DNA of 64,000 bases from an uncultured Piscinibacter sp. (lineage in GTDB: Bacteria; Pseudomonadota; Gammaproteobacteria; Burkholderiales; Burkholderiaceae_C). How positions within the stretch are numbered: the first letter of the stretch is position 1; each line of letters opens with the position of its first letter. The DNA lies in contig NZ_CALFYO010000025.1 of assembly GCF_937952055.1 (NCBI RefSeq), forward strand, positions 62,001 through 126,000. The letters are read 5' to 3'. This document shows positions 36,409-45,424 of this stretch, one piece after another. A program made the translations under genes and the position numbers. Under the pieces are notes generated by a model, which was given only the letters and a program-made list of their open reading frames with translations, was not told the origin of the DNA and ran no database searches.

Positions 36409-36445
36409 GGTGACTTGGTCAGAATGTTGTCACAGGTAAGTCACC
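36409..36445. promoter_or_regulatory. Inverted repeat between the M20 peptidase and binding-protein genes
   Basis: Arms GGTGACTT (36409-36416) and AAGTCACC (36438-36445) separated by 21 bp, in the 99-bp divergent region. A dimeric regulator could bind here and control both genes. The second arm ends 16 bp before the ATG at 36462. Confidence 0.45.
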
Positions 36446-36461
36446 CACACATCGTCATCCC

Positions 36462-37607
36462 ATGAAGTCATCGCTACCGTGGCATGGGGCCGCTGCCTGC
36501 TTGGTCGCTCTGGCCGCCTTCGCCGAAGCCGCACTCGCCGAACCCGGCGTGGGCAGCTCGGAGATTGTCGTTGGCCAGAACATCACGCTGCAAGGTGGCA
36601 AGAACGCCTATGGCACCGAGGTCGCGGCCGGCGTCAAGACTTTCATCGACGACGCCAATCGCGCCGGCGGCGTGCACGGCCGGCGCATCGTGCTGCGTGT
36701 GCTCGACGACGACAACCAGTCCGGCAAGGCCGAGGCCAACGCCCGGCAGCTGGTCAAGGAAGGCGCCTTCATCCTGTTCGGCTCCATCGAGGGCGGACCG
36801 TCGACCGCGGTGATGAACGCGGCGATCGACCTGAAGGTACCGTTCTTCGGCCCGATGGCCGGATCGCCGACGCTGCGGCGGCCACATCAGCCGCTGGTGT
36901 TCCCTGTGCGCGCCGAGCACCGCGACGAATTCCGCGCACTGATCCGCTATGGCGTCAGCACGGGGCTCAAGCGGGTTGGCTTCCTGCATGCCGACTCCGA
37001 CGTCGGCCGCCAGCACCTCGAGAACGTCAAGCTCGCCTGCGGCGAGGCCGGCGCCACGCTCGGCCTCGGCGTTCCGTTCAAGTCCGACATCAGCGACGAG
37101 CAGCTCGCCGCAGCGGTGCGCCGGCTCGAGGAGGCACGCGTCGACATGGTGTTCAACCATGGCTCCGCCTCCATCTATGCACGCCTGATCCGCCAGGCGC
37201 GCGCGGCGGGCTCGCGCATCACCTTCCTGGCCGTGAACTCGGGCTCGACGCAGATGGCCGCCTCGCTCGGCGCCCTCGCCCAGGGCATGGTGTTCGCGCA
37301 GGTGATGCCGAACCCGTGGGCACGCAAGACCGCGATCGCGCGCGAGTACCAGGAGGCCTTCGCGCGTGCCAACCCGGGCCACGACTTCTCGTACGGCAGC
37401 CTGGAGGGCTACTTGACCGCCAAGGCGCTGGTCGCCGCGCTCAGGCTGGCGGGCCCCCAACCCACGCGCGAAGGCTTCGTCAAGGCGCTGCAGGGCGCGA
37501 ACATCGACCTCGGCGGCATCAAGCTGAGCTACCGGCCCGGCGACCATGGCGGAGCGAGCTTCGTCGACCTCGCGATGGTCACCCGCGACGGCAAGTTCCT
37601 GCAGTAG
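36462..37607 (+). CDS. Type I periplasmic binding protein (LivJ-like)
   Basis: 381 residues. Signal peptide ending AEAALAE, then the Leu/Ile/Val-binding-protein pattern: EIVVGQNITLQGG, VKTFIDDANRAGGVHGRRIVLRVLDDDNQ, the FFGPMAGSPTLRRP hinge region and LEGYLTAKALVAALR. No permease or ATPase gene is adjacent, so it is an orphan receptor that may serve a distant ABC transporter or a sensor. Ligand unknown; the amino-acid/amide class is most likely. Confidence 0.88.
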   Translation: MKSSLPWHGAAACLVALAAFAEAALAEPGVGSSEIVVGQNITLQGGKNAYGTEVAAGVKTFIDDANRAGGVHGRRIVLRVLDDDNQSGKAEANARQLVKEGAFILFGSIEGGPSTAVMNAAIDLKVPFFGPMAGSPTLRRPHQPLVFPVRAEHRDEFRALIRYGVSTGLKRVGFLHADSDVGRQHLENVKLACGEAGATLGLGVPFKSDISDEQLAAAVRRLEEARVDMVFNHGSASIYARLIRQARAAGSRITFLAVNSGSTQMAASLGALAQGMVFAQVMPNPWARKTAIAREYQEAFARANPGHDFSYGSLEGYLTAKALVAALRLAGPQPTREGFVKALQGANIDLGGIKLSYRPGDHGGASFVDLAMVTRDGKFLQ

Positions 37608-37613
37608 CGCCTC

Positions 37614-38450
37614 TCAGGCCAGGCGCAGCATCCAGTCGCGCAGCCGTTCGAAGACCTGGGACTGTTCGGGCTCGTTGAAGATCTCGTGGTACAGCGGCGC
37701 GAAAGCCTGCGCCTGCACCACCGCCTTCGGTGCGCCTTGCGCGAACTCGACGCTGCCGCGCGGCGCCACGCAGCGGTCGCTGCCCGCCCACATCAGCAGC
37801 GTGGGCACGCGCCAGCGCGCCGCGAGACTGCGCACGAACTCGCCGCCGTCGAGGATGAAGCGCGCCAGGCGCGGCGTGATGCGGTCATGCACCAGCGGGT
37901 CGGCGACGTAGGCCCGCACCACCGCCGGATCGCGCGACACCCACTCCGGCTTCAGGCCGTTGCCCACCGCGAAGTCAGGCGCGAGGCGGCCCAGCGACAA
38001 CAGGGCCAGCTTCTGTGCGGCACTCATGTCGGCGGCCAGCGCGGGCGAGGACAGCACCAGCGCCTCGACGTCGCGGAACCAGTCCGCCGGCTGCGCCTGC
38101 AGGCCCTCGGCGACGAAGCGCGCGGCGATCAACCCGCCCATGCTGTGGCCGAGCAGGAGCAGCCGACCGGGATGGACCTCGCGCACCGCGTCGATCACGG
38201 CGCCGAGGTCCAGCAGCAGCGCGTCGTCGCGGTCGATGCGGCCGCGTGCGCCACCGCTGCGACCATGGCCGCGGTGGTCATGCGCGACGACGTTCCAGCC
38301 CCAGCGGTTGAGCTGCGCCGCGACGGTCGCATAGCGGCCGCCATGCTCGCCCAGCCCGTGCACGATCAGCACGGTGCCGTGCGGATTCGCCTGCGGCCAG
38401 TGGTGGACATGGAGCGCGAGCCCGTCGTTGGTGGAGAGCGAGAGCGGCAT
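37614..38450 (-). CDS. Alpha/beta hydrolase, monoacylglycerol lipase-like
   Basis: 278 residues. Oxyanion-hole motif VLIVHGLGEHGGRYA, the DHRGHGRSGG strand, nucleophile elbow LLGHSMGGLIAARF, and catalytic Asp and His candidates in MWAGSDRCV and PLYHEIFNEPE. This is the Hydrolase_4 (serine aminopeptidase S33 / monoglyceride lipase) pattern. No signal peptide, so intracellular. Convergent with the LivJ-like gene and divergent from the crotonase gene. Confidence 0.88.
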   Translation of the reverse strand: MPLSLSTNDGLALHVHHWPQANPHGTVLIVHGLGEHGGRYATVAAQLNRWGWNVVAHDHRGHGRSGGARGRIDRDDALLLDLGAVIDAVREVHPGRLLLLGHSMGGLIAARFVAEGLQAQPADWFRDVEALVLSSPALAADMSAAQKLALLSLGRLAPDFAVGNGLKPEWVSRDPAVVRAYVADPLVHDRITPRLARFILDGGEFVRSLAARWRVPTLLMWAGSDRCVAPRGSVEFAQGAPKAVVQAQAFAPLYHEIFNEPEQSQVFERLRDWMLRLA

Positions 38451-38537
38451 GGCGCGAGTGTAGGCAAGCGTGCGTCGCGCGCGGGATTGACAAGGCCCCA
38501 TGCGGCGCTAGCCTGAGCGGTTCCCTGGAGGATCCTC

Positions 38538-39443
38538 ATGAACGACTTCTTCACGCTGCAACGCGACGGCCACATCGCCCACCTGCAGCTGAACCGCCCC
38601 GAGCGCATGAACACCATGTCGCCGACCTTCTTTCCGGCGCTGCGCGACACCGTGCGCGACCTGCAGGACGACGCGCAGACGCGCGTGCTGGTGGTCTCGT
38701 CCACCGGCAAGCACTTCAGTGCCGGCATGGCGCTGGACGTGTTCGCCGGGTCGCCGTCGCCTGCGGGCGGACCGGCGCACGACCGCCGCGACCCGAACGG
38801 CGACGCGCAGCGGCAGGCCGTCGGCGCATTGATGCAGATGCTCGACACGCGCAGCGCCCGTGCGCGGCTGAGCTTCCAGGAAGCGCTGCGCCGGCTGATC
38901 GACTGCTTCAGCGCGCTCGACGAGGTGCGCTTCCCGGTGATCTGCGCCGTGCAAGGCGGCTGCATCGGCGGCGCGCTCGACCTCGCCACCGCCTGCGACA
39001 TCCGGCTGTGCAGCGCCGACGCCTTCTTCACCGTGCAGGAGATCCATATCGGCATGATGGCCGACCTCGGCGTGCTGCAGCGGCTGGCGAAGATCGTGCC
39101 GCAGGGCGTGGCGCGCCAGATGGCCTACACGGGGGAACGCGTCGAGGCCCGGCGCGCGCTCGAGGTCGGCCTCGTCAACGCCGTGCTGCCCGACGCGGGG
39201 GCACTGCTCGACCACGCCATGGCGCTGGCGAAACAGATCGCCGCCAAGTCGCCGCTGGCGGTGGCCGGCAGCAAGCTGGCGCTGAACCAGGCACGCGACC
39301 ACGGCACCGCGGCCGCGCTGAACCAGATGGCGCTGCTGCAGAGCGCGATCTTCGACACCGCGGAGATGGCCGAGGCCATCTCCGCCTGGAAGGACAAGCG
39401 TGACGGCGAGTTCGCGCCGCTGACGCCGATCGCGAGATTCTGA
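38538..39443 (+). CDS. Crotonase-family protein, dienoyl-CoA isomerase-like
   Basis: 301 residues. Crotonase core: HFSAGMALDVFAG (first oxyanion hole), AVQGGCIGGALDLATACDIRLCS (second), and VQEIHIGMMADLGVLQRLAKIV. The Glu of VQE and Asp of MADLG match the acid/base pair of delta3,5-delta2,4-dienoyl-CoA isomerases, and the Asp of ACDIR is also kept. The protein has an insert of about 35 residues between the two oxyanion motifs. Probably beta-oxidation of polyunsaturated acyl-CoA; a plain enoyl-CoA hydratase is the alternative. Confidence 0.85.
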   Translation: MNDFFTLQRDGHIAHLQLNRPERMNTMSPTFFPALRDTVRDLQDDAQTRVLVVSSTGKHFSAGMALDVFAGSPSPAGGPAHDRRDPNGDAQRQAVGALMQMLDTRSARARLSFQEALRRLIDCFSALDEVRFPVICAVQGGCIGGALDLATACDIRLCSADAFFTVQEIHIGMMADLGVLQRLAKIVPQGVARQMAYTGERVEARRALEVGLVNAVLPDAGALLDHAMALAKQIAAKSPLAVAGSKLALNQARDHGTAAALNQMALLQSAIFDTAEMAEAISAWKDKRDGEFAPLTPIARF

Positions 39444-39453
39444 GCGGCACTGC

Positions 39454-39478
39454 GGCGCCTGCAAGTTTCGGCGCCTTT
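39454..39478 (+). terminator. Weak terminator after the crotonase gene
   Basis: GGCGCC (39454-39459) and GGCGCC (39470-39475) pair around a 10-nt loop and are followed by TTT. Short stem, so only moderate support. Confidence 0.45.
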
Positions 39479-39510
39479 GGTTAGCATTCATCAAGCAGTC
39501 TCGAACACGC

Positions 39511-39526
39511 CGAACCTACCGGTTCG
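39511..39526 (+). promoter_or_regulatory. Candidate operator upstream of the RND efflux operon
   Basis: Dyad CGAACC-TACC-GGTTCG, 76 bp before the adaptor gene. Its 6-bp arms and 4-bp spacer are compatible with a TetR- or MarR-type repressor. No regulator gene lies adjacent to the operon. Confidence 0.35.
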
Positions 39527-39601
39527 CTCGTGCGTGCCGCCCCCACCAGACTCCGTCCTGCGGCTCAAGAAGCCGCCAAGGACCGCTTTCGAGGACAGGC
39601 C

Positions 39602-40813
39602 ATGATCCCTGGCGTTCGTGTCGTTGCGCTCTCCGTTGCCCTTGCCGGCCTCGTGTCGATCGCCGGTTGTGGCCGCAGCGAAGCCCAGGGTGGGCCGCCG
39701 ATGGCGCCACCGGTGTCGGCCGCGCCGGCGGTGAGCCGGGACGTCCCCCTGCATGACGAGTTCAGCGGCCGGCTGGAAGCGGTCGAGTCGGTCGAGCTGC
39801 GCTCGCGCGTGGCCGGCACGCTGCAGCGCGTGCACTTCCGCGACGGCCAGGAGGTCAGGCGCGGCCAGCTCATGTTCAGCATCGACCCGCGTCCCTTCGC
39901 CGCCCAGCTGGCACGGCTCGACGCGCAACTCGCCTCGGCGCGCAACGCCGCTGCGCTGGCCGACACCGAGCTCGTGCGCACGCGCAAGCTGCTCGAGCAG
40001 AAAGCCGTGTCGCAGCAGGAGGCCGACCAGGCGGAGGCCGGGGCGCGCAACGCGCAGGCCGCGGTGCGCGCCGCCGAGGCCGCCGTCGCCGCCGCGAAGC
40101 TCGACGTCGCGTACACGCAGATCCGCGCACCGATCGGCGGACGCGCCTCGCGCGCCAACGTGACGGCGGGCAACCTCGTCGCCGTCGGCGAGCCCGTGCT
40201 GACCACGCTGATCGCGCAGGAGAAGGTGCATGCCTGGTTCGAGGTCAGCGAGCAGGTCTACCTGCGCGTGCGCGACCAGCTCAAGAGCCAGCCCGCGCCC
40301 CGCGTGGAGATGGGCCTGGCCGACGAAGCCGGCTTCCCCCACGCCGGCAGCGTGGACTTCGTCGACAACCGCCTCAACCCCGCCACCGGCGCCATCCGCA
40401 TGCGCGCAGCCTTCGACAACCGCGACCGCCGCTTCACGCCGGGACTGTTCGCCAGGCTGCGACTCACCGGCGGCACGGCCCGCGGCGCGGTGCTGACGCC
40501 GGAGCGCGCCATCGGCACCGATCAGACCCGACGCTACGTGTTCGTCGTCGGCCCGGACAAGACGGCACAGTTCCGCGAGGTGCAGCTGGGCGCCCTCGTT
40601 GGCGGCATGCGCGTCATCACCGCGGGATTGAAGGCCGGCGAGCTGGTGGTCGTGAACGGCCTGCAGCGCGTGCGCCCCGGCGCGCCGCTGAACGCCCAGG
40701 TGCTGACGGTGGACGCGCACGGGATGCCGGTGGAGCCGCCGCCGCCCGGCGCGGCGCCCGCTTCCGCGCCATCGGGCGGCACGGGTGCGGCTTCTGCGCC
40801 GAAGAAGTCATGA
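39602..40813 (+). CDS. RND efflux periplasmic adaptor subunit (membrane fusion protein)
   Basis: 403 residues, lipoprotein: signal peptide ending LVSIAGC. Adaptor features: the barrel/lipoyl motif VELRSRVAGTLQRVHFRDGQEVRRGQLMFSIDPRPF, a helical hairpin (LARLDAQLASARNAAALADTELVRTRKLLEQKAVS...), the second lipoyl half YTQIRAPIGGRASRANVTAGNLV and the C-terminal Ala/Pro-rich tail. It links the inner-membrane pump to the outer-membrane channel encoded in the same operon. Confidence 0.95.
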   Translation: MIPGVRVVALSVALAGLVSIAGCGRSEAQGGPPMAPPVSAAPAVSRDVPLHDEFSGRLEAVESVELRSRVAGTLQRVHFRDGQEVRRGQLMFSIDPRPFAAQLARLDAQLASARNAAALADTELVRTRKLLEQKAVSQQEADQAEAGARNAQAAVRAAEAAVAAAKLDVAYTQIRAPIGGRASRANVTAGNLVAVGEPVLTTLIAQEKVHAWFEVSEQVYLRVRDQLKSQPAPRVEMGLADEAGFPHAGSVDFVDNRLNPATGAIRMRAAFDNRDRRFTPGLFARLRLTGGTARGAVLTPERAIGTDQTRRYVFVVGPDKTAQFREVQLGALVGGMRVITAGLKAGELVVVNGLQRVRPGAPLNAQVLTVDAHGMPVEPPPPGAAPASAPSGGTGAASAPKKS

Positions 40814-40823
40814 GGCGCAGGCG

Positions 40824-43800
40824 ATGAACATCTCGCGCTTCTTCATCGACCGGCCGCGCTTCGCGGCGGTGCTGTCGATCATGATCTTCCTGGTCGGCCT
40901 GATCGCGCTGCAGCGCCTGCCGATCTCCGAGTACCCCGAGGTCACACCGCCGCAGGTGGTGGTGCGCGCGCAATTCCCCGGCGCCAACCCGCGCGTCATC
41001 GCCGAGACCGTCGCCACGCCGCTTGAGGAGCAGATCAACGGCGTGGAGAACATGCTCTACATGAGCAGCCAGGCCTCGGCCGACGGCTCGATGACGCTGT
41101 CGATCAGCTTCAAGATCGGCACCAACCCCGAGGTCGCCGCCACCGAGGTGCAGAACCGCGTCAATCGCGCACTGCCGCGCCTGCCCGAGATCGTGCGCCA
41201 GATCGGCGTGACCACCGAGAAGAGTTCGCCCAACTTCATCATGGTGGTGCACATGGTGTCGCCGGACGAGCGCTACGACGCGCTCTACCTGCGCAACTAT
41301 GCAGCGCTGAACGTGCGCGACCGGCTGATGCGCATTCCCGGCATCGGCACCGTGCTGACCTTCGGCTCGGGCGACTACGCGATGCGCATCTGGCTCGACC
41401 CGGACAAGCTCGCCGCGCGCAACCTGACCTCGGCCGACGTGGTCAAGGCGCTGCGCGAGCAGAACGCGCAGGTGGCCGCCGGCGTGGTCGGCGCACCGCC
41501 GGCGCCGCAGCGCACCGAGTTCCAGCTCGCCGTCAACACGCGGGGGCGGCTCTCCACCGAGGCCGAGTTTGCCGACGTCATCGTCAGCGCCGACAACGCC
41601 GACGGCTCGCTGGTGCGCGTGAAGGACATCGGCCGCGTCGAGATGGGGCCGAACACCTACGCGCTGGGATCGCTGCTGAACAACAAGGAGGCGGCGGCAC
41701 TGGGCATCTTCCAGGCGCCGAACTCGAATGCGCTGGCGCTGTCGTCGCAGGTGCGTGCGACGATGGACGAGCTGAAGAAGGACTTCCCGCCCGGCGTCGA
41801 CTACGACATCGTCTACGACCCGACGCGCTTCGTGCGCACCTCGATCGAGAAGGTGGTCTCCACGCTGGTCGAGGCCATCCTGCTCGTTGTGCTGGTGGTC
41901 GTGGTGTTCCTACAGACCTGGCGCGCCTCGATCATCCCGCTGCTGGCGGTGCCGGTGTCGATCGTCGGCACCTTTGCGGTGCTGCTCGCGCTGGGCTTCT
42001 CGATCAACACGCTGACGCTGTTCGGCCTGGTGCTTTCGATCGGCATCGTGGTCGACGACGCGATCGTCGTCGTCGAAAACGTCGAGCGCAACATCGAGGA
42101 GGGCCTGAACCCGCGCGACGCGGCGGTGAAGGCGATGCACGAGGTCAGCGGGCCCATCATCGCGATCGGCCTGGTGCTGTGCGCGGTATTCGTGCCGCTG
42201 GCCTTCGTCGCCGGGCTGGAGGGTCAGTTCTACCGCCAGTTCGCGGTGACCATCGCCATCTCGACGGTGATCTCGGCGTTCAACTCGCTGACGCTGTCGC
42301 CAGCGATGGCCGCCATCCTGCTCAGGCCGCACGACGTGCCCAAGGACTGGCTGACGCGCGTCATGGATGCGGTCTTCGGCGGCTTCTTCCGCTGGTTCAA
42401 CCGCGTCTTCAGGCGCAACTCGGAGCGCTATGCGAACGGCGTCACCGCGGTGGTCGCGCGGCGCAAGGTGGCGGCGCTGGCGGTCTACGCGCTGCTGCTC
42501 GGCGCGACGGTGCTGCTGTTCACGCGCGTGCCGCCGGGCTTCGTGCCGCAGCAGGACAAGCAGTACCTGATCGGCATCGCGCAGCTGCCCGAGGGCGCCA
42601 GCCTGCAGCGCACGACCGAGGTGCTGCACCGCCTGTCGGACATCGCCCAGGGCGTGCCCGGCGTCAAGGACTCGGTGGCCTTCCCCGGCCTGTCGATCAA
42701 CGGCTTCACCGCCGCGCCGAACGCCGGCATCGTGTTCTTCGGCCTCGACGAGTTCGACCAGCGCAAGACGCCCGATCTCAGTGCCGACGCCATCGTCGGC
42801 CAGGTCAACATGCGGCTCGGCGCGATCCAGGATGCCTTCCTGTTCGTGCTCTCGCCGCCGCCGGTCAACGGTCTGGGCAATGCCAATGGCTTCAAGCTGC
42901 AGATCCAGGACCGTGGCGCCCTCGGCGAAGCGGCGCTGCAGGGCGCGGTGCAACAGCTGATGGGGCGTGTCTACGGCGACCCGAACAGCGGCATCACGCA
43001 GTTCTTCAGCAACTACCAGATCAACGTGCCGCAGCTGTTCGCCGACGTCGACCGCACCAAGGCGAAGCAGATGGGCGTGAGCCTGACCGACGTCTACGAG
43101 ACCATGCAGACCTACCTGGGATCGCTCTACGTCAACGACTTCAACCGCTTCGGCCGCACCTTCCAGGTCATCGTGCAGGCCGACGCCGGCCACCGCGCGC
43201 GCGCCGAGGACATCGGCCGGCTGAAGGTGCGCAACAGCAAGGGCCAGATGGTGCCGCTGTCGGCGATCATGACCGTGCAACCGACCTTCGGTCCCGGCGC
43301 GGTGACGCGCTACAACGGCTTCTTCGCGGCCGACATCAACGGTGCTCCGAAGCCCGGCGTCAGCTCGGGACAGGCGCAGGCCGAGATGGAGAAGCTGCTG
43401 GCGCAGACGCTGCCGCGCGGCCTCGGCTACGAATGGACCGAGCTCGTCTACCAGGAGAAGATCGCCGGCAACACGATGGCCTTCATCTTCCCGCTGTGCG
43501 TGCTGCTGGTGTTCCTCGTGCTCGCCGCCACGTACGAGAGCTGGACGCTGCCGCTGGCCATCATCCTGATTGTGCCGATGTGCATCCTCTCGGCGATGGC
43601 CGGCGTGTGGATCAGCGGATGGCTCGGCGCGCCGGGAGACAACAACATCTTCACCAAGGTCGCGCTGGTCGTGCTGGTCGGCCTGGCCTGCAAGAACGCC
43701 ATCCTGATCGTCGAGTTCGCGAAGGACCTGGAGGAGAAGGGCGAGACGATGATGCACGCCATCGTGCACGCCACGCGCATGCGGCTGCGGCCGATCCTGA

Positions 43801-44039
43801 TGACGTCGATCGCCTTCATCGCCGGCGTGATTCCGCTGGTGCTGTCCACCGGCGCGGGCGCCGAGATGCGCCGGGCGATGGGCATCGCAGTGTTCTCGGG
43901 CATGCTCGGCGTGACCTTCTTCGGCCTGTTCCTGACGCCGGTGTTCTACGCGGTGCTGCGTCGCTTCACCGAGAAGCGGCGTGCCGCCGCCGCGCACGCC
44001 AAGGCGGTGGCGCTGCAGCATGGAGGCGACCATGCGTGA
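40824..44039 (+). CDS. HAE1-family RND multidrug efflux pump
   Basis: 1071 residues with the AcrB/MexB layout: first helix after MNISRFFIDRPRFAAVLSI, two large periplasmic loops, and TM4 carrying the proton-relay Asp pair in LVLSIGIVVDDAIVVVENVERN. Later helices hold the TYESWTLPLAIILIVPM and LACKNAILIVEFAKD stretches with the conserved Lys. It exports hydrophobic drugs and solvents by proton antiport. 10 bp after the adaptor gene; its 3' end overlaps the outer-membrane factor gene by 8 bp. Confidence 0.96.
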   Translation: MNISRFFIDRPRFAAVLSIMIFLVGLIALQRLPISEYPEVTPPQVVVRAQFPGANPRVIAETVATPLEEQINGVENMLYMSSQASADGSMTLSISFKIGTNPEVAATEVQNRVNRALPRLPEIVRQIGVTTEKSSPNFIMVVHMVSPDERYDALYLRNYAALNVRDRLMRIPGIGTVLTFGSGDYAMRIWLDPDKLAARNLTSADVVKALREQNAQVAAGVVGAPPAPQRTEFQLAVNTRGRLSTEAEFADVIVSADNADGSLVRVKDIGRVEMGPNTYALGSLLNNKEAAALGIFQAPNSNALALSSQVRATMDELKKDFPPGVDYDIVYDPTRFVRTSIEKVVSTLVEAILLVVLVVVVFLQTWRASIIPLLAVPVSIVGTFAVLLALGFSINTLTLFGLVLSIGIVVDDAIVVVENVERNIEEGLNPRDAAVKAMHEVSGPIIAIGLVLCAVFVPLAFVAGLEGQFYRQFAVTIAISTVISAFNSLTLSPAMAAILLRPHDVPKDWLTRVMDAVFGGFFRWFNRVFRRNSERYANGVTAVVARRKVAALAVYALLLGATVLLFTRVPPGFVPQQDKQYLIGIAQLPEGASLQRTTEVLHRLSDIAQGVPGVKDSVAFPGLSINGFTAAPNAGIVFFGLDEFDQRKTPDLSADAIVGQVNMRLGAIQDAFLFVLSPPPVNGLGNANGFKLQIQDRGALGEAALQGAVQQLMGRVYGDPNSGITQFFSNYQINVPQLFADVDRTKAKQMGVSLTDVYETMQTYLGSLYVNDFNRFGRTFQVIVQADAGHRARAEDIGRLKVRNSKGQMVPLSAIMTVQPTFGPGAVTRYNGFFAADINGAPKPGVSSGQAQAEMEKLLAQTLPRGLGYEWTELVYQEKIAGNTMAFIFPLCVLLVFLVLAATYESWTLPLAIILIVPMCILSAMAGVWISGWLGAPGDNNIFTKVALVVLVGLACKNAILIVEFAKDLEEKGETMMHAIVHATRMRLRPILMTSIAFIAGVIPLVLSTGAGAEMRRAMGIAVFSGMLGVTFFGLFLTPVFYAVLRRFTEKRRAAAAHAKAVALQHGGDHA

Positions 44040-45408
44040 GATCCTGTTCGCAGGCGCCGTGATGTCGCTGCTCGCCGGCTGCGCCGTCGGGCCCGACCAC
44101 CGGCCGCCGAAAGCGGTGGTCGAGCCAGCTTTCGTCATGCCCGCCTCCGACGCCGAGCCGGCTGCCGCGTTCTGGCGCGGATTTGCCGACCCGGTGCTCG
44201 ACGCGCTGATCGCCGACGCCGCTTCCGCCAACGCCGACGTGCGCCTGGCGCAGGCCCGGTTGCGCGAGGCCCGTGCGCTGGCCGGCGAGGCCGATGCGAA
44301 CCGGCTGCCGAGCCTGGCACTCGGTGCGGGTGCAGGGCGCGGCAACGAGCTCGGCGCTCCGATCGACGACTACCTGACGGCCTCGGGCAGCTTCAACTGG
44401 GAGCTCGACTTCTTCGGCCGCGCGCGCCGCGCCGGCGAGTCCGCAGCCGCGCAGGTGCAGGCCGGCGAGGCCGGCGTGCTGGCGGCGCAGCGCCTCGTCG
44501 GCGCCGAGCTGGCGACGCAGTACCTGAGCCTGCGCGCGCTGCAGCAGCGCCTCGCCGTGGCGCAGGAGTCGCTCGTCAACCAGCGCGAGACGCAACGCAT
44601 CGTGCGCGCCCGCGCCGACCTCGGGCGCGGCACGCCGCTGGACGTGGCGCGCGCCAACGCGCTGGTCGAAAGCACCGAAGCGAGCCTGCCCGCGCTGCAG
44701 GGCGCGATCGAGCGCACGGCGTTGCGCATCGCCACGCTGGCTGGCCGCGCGCCGCGCGCCACGCTGGCACTGCTGTCCGAGGCGAAGCCGCTGCCCAGCC
44801 TGCCGGCGGTGGGCGCCGAGACGCTGGCGGCGGGCACGCCGCAGGGACTGCTGGCGCGACGGCCAGACATCCGCGTCGCGGAGCGGCAGCTCGCCGCCGC
44901 CACCGCATCGGTGGGCGTGGCCCGCGCCGACCTCTATCCGCGCATCAGCCTGGTCGGCCTGCTCGGCTTCACCAGCACCCACGCCGCCGACCTGTTCGAC
45001 CGCGCGAGCCGCAACACCAACCTGGGGGCGAGCCTGTCGTGGACGGCGCTCGACTTCGGCCGCGTGCGACATCGCATCGGCGCCAGCGAGGCGCGCGCGC
45101 AGGCCGCGCTGGTGCAGTGGGAGCAGACGGTGCAGCTGGCGCTGGAGGAGACCGAGGGCGCGCTCTCGCAGTACACGCGCAGCGTGCAGCAGTCGGCACG
45201 GCTGGAGAACGCGGCGCGCGAGTCGGCCGAGGCGGCGCGCCTGGCACGCGTGCGCTACGAGGCCGGCGCGGCCGACCTGCTCACCGTACTGGACGCCGAG
45301 CGCACGGTGCTGGCCGCGCGCGATGCGCTGGTGCAGTCGCAGCAGGGCAGCCTGGCGGCGCTGGTGGCGGTGTACCGCGCGTTGGGTGGCGGCTGGAACG
45401 TGTCCTGA
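44032..45408 (+). CDS. Outer-membrane efflux factor (NodT/OprM family)
   Basis: 458 residues. Lipoprotein signal MREILFAGAVMSLLAGC, then the OprM-like start AVGPDHRPP, FWRGFADPVLDALIADAASANADVRLAQARLREAR, the mid-motif LLARRPDIRVAERQLAAATASVGVARADLYPRI, and a second repeat with LALEETEGALSQYTRS. Forms the trimeric exit duct for the RND pump. GGAGG ribosome site; the start lies within the end of the pump gene. Confidence 0.94.
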   Translation: MREILFAGAVMSLLAGCAVGPDHRPPKAVVEPAFVMPASDAEPAAAFWRGFADPVLDALIADAASANADVRLAQARLREARALAGEADANRLPSLALGAGAGRGNELGAPIDDYLTASGSFNWELDFFGRARRAGESAAAQVQAGEAGVLAAQRLVGAELATQYLSLRALQQRLAVAQESLVNQRETQRIVRARADLGRGTPLDVARANALVESTEASLPALQGAIERTALRIATLAGRAPRATLALLSEAKPLPSLPAVGAETLAAGTPQGLLARRPDIRVAERQLAAATASVGVARADLYPRISLVGLLGFTSTHAADLFDRASRNTNLGASLSWTALDFGRVRHRIGASEARAQAALVQWEQTVQLALEETEGALSQYTRSVQQSARLENAARESAEAARLARVRYEAGAADLLTVLDAERTVLAARDALVQSQQGSLAALVAVYRALGGGWNVS

Positions 45409-45424
45409 CGCCTCCCGCCCGCGC

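Noticed and set aside
41910..44345. An 811-codon minus-strand frame opposite the RND pump gene
   Set aside because: Same compositional artefact; the plus strand encodes a full RND pump.
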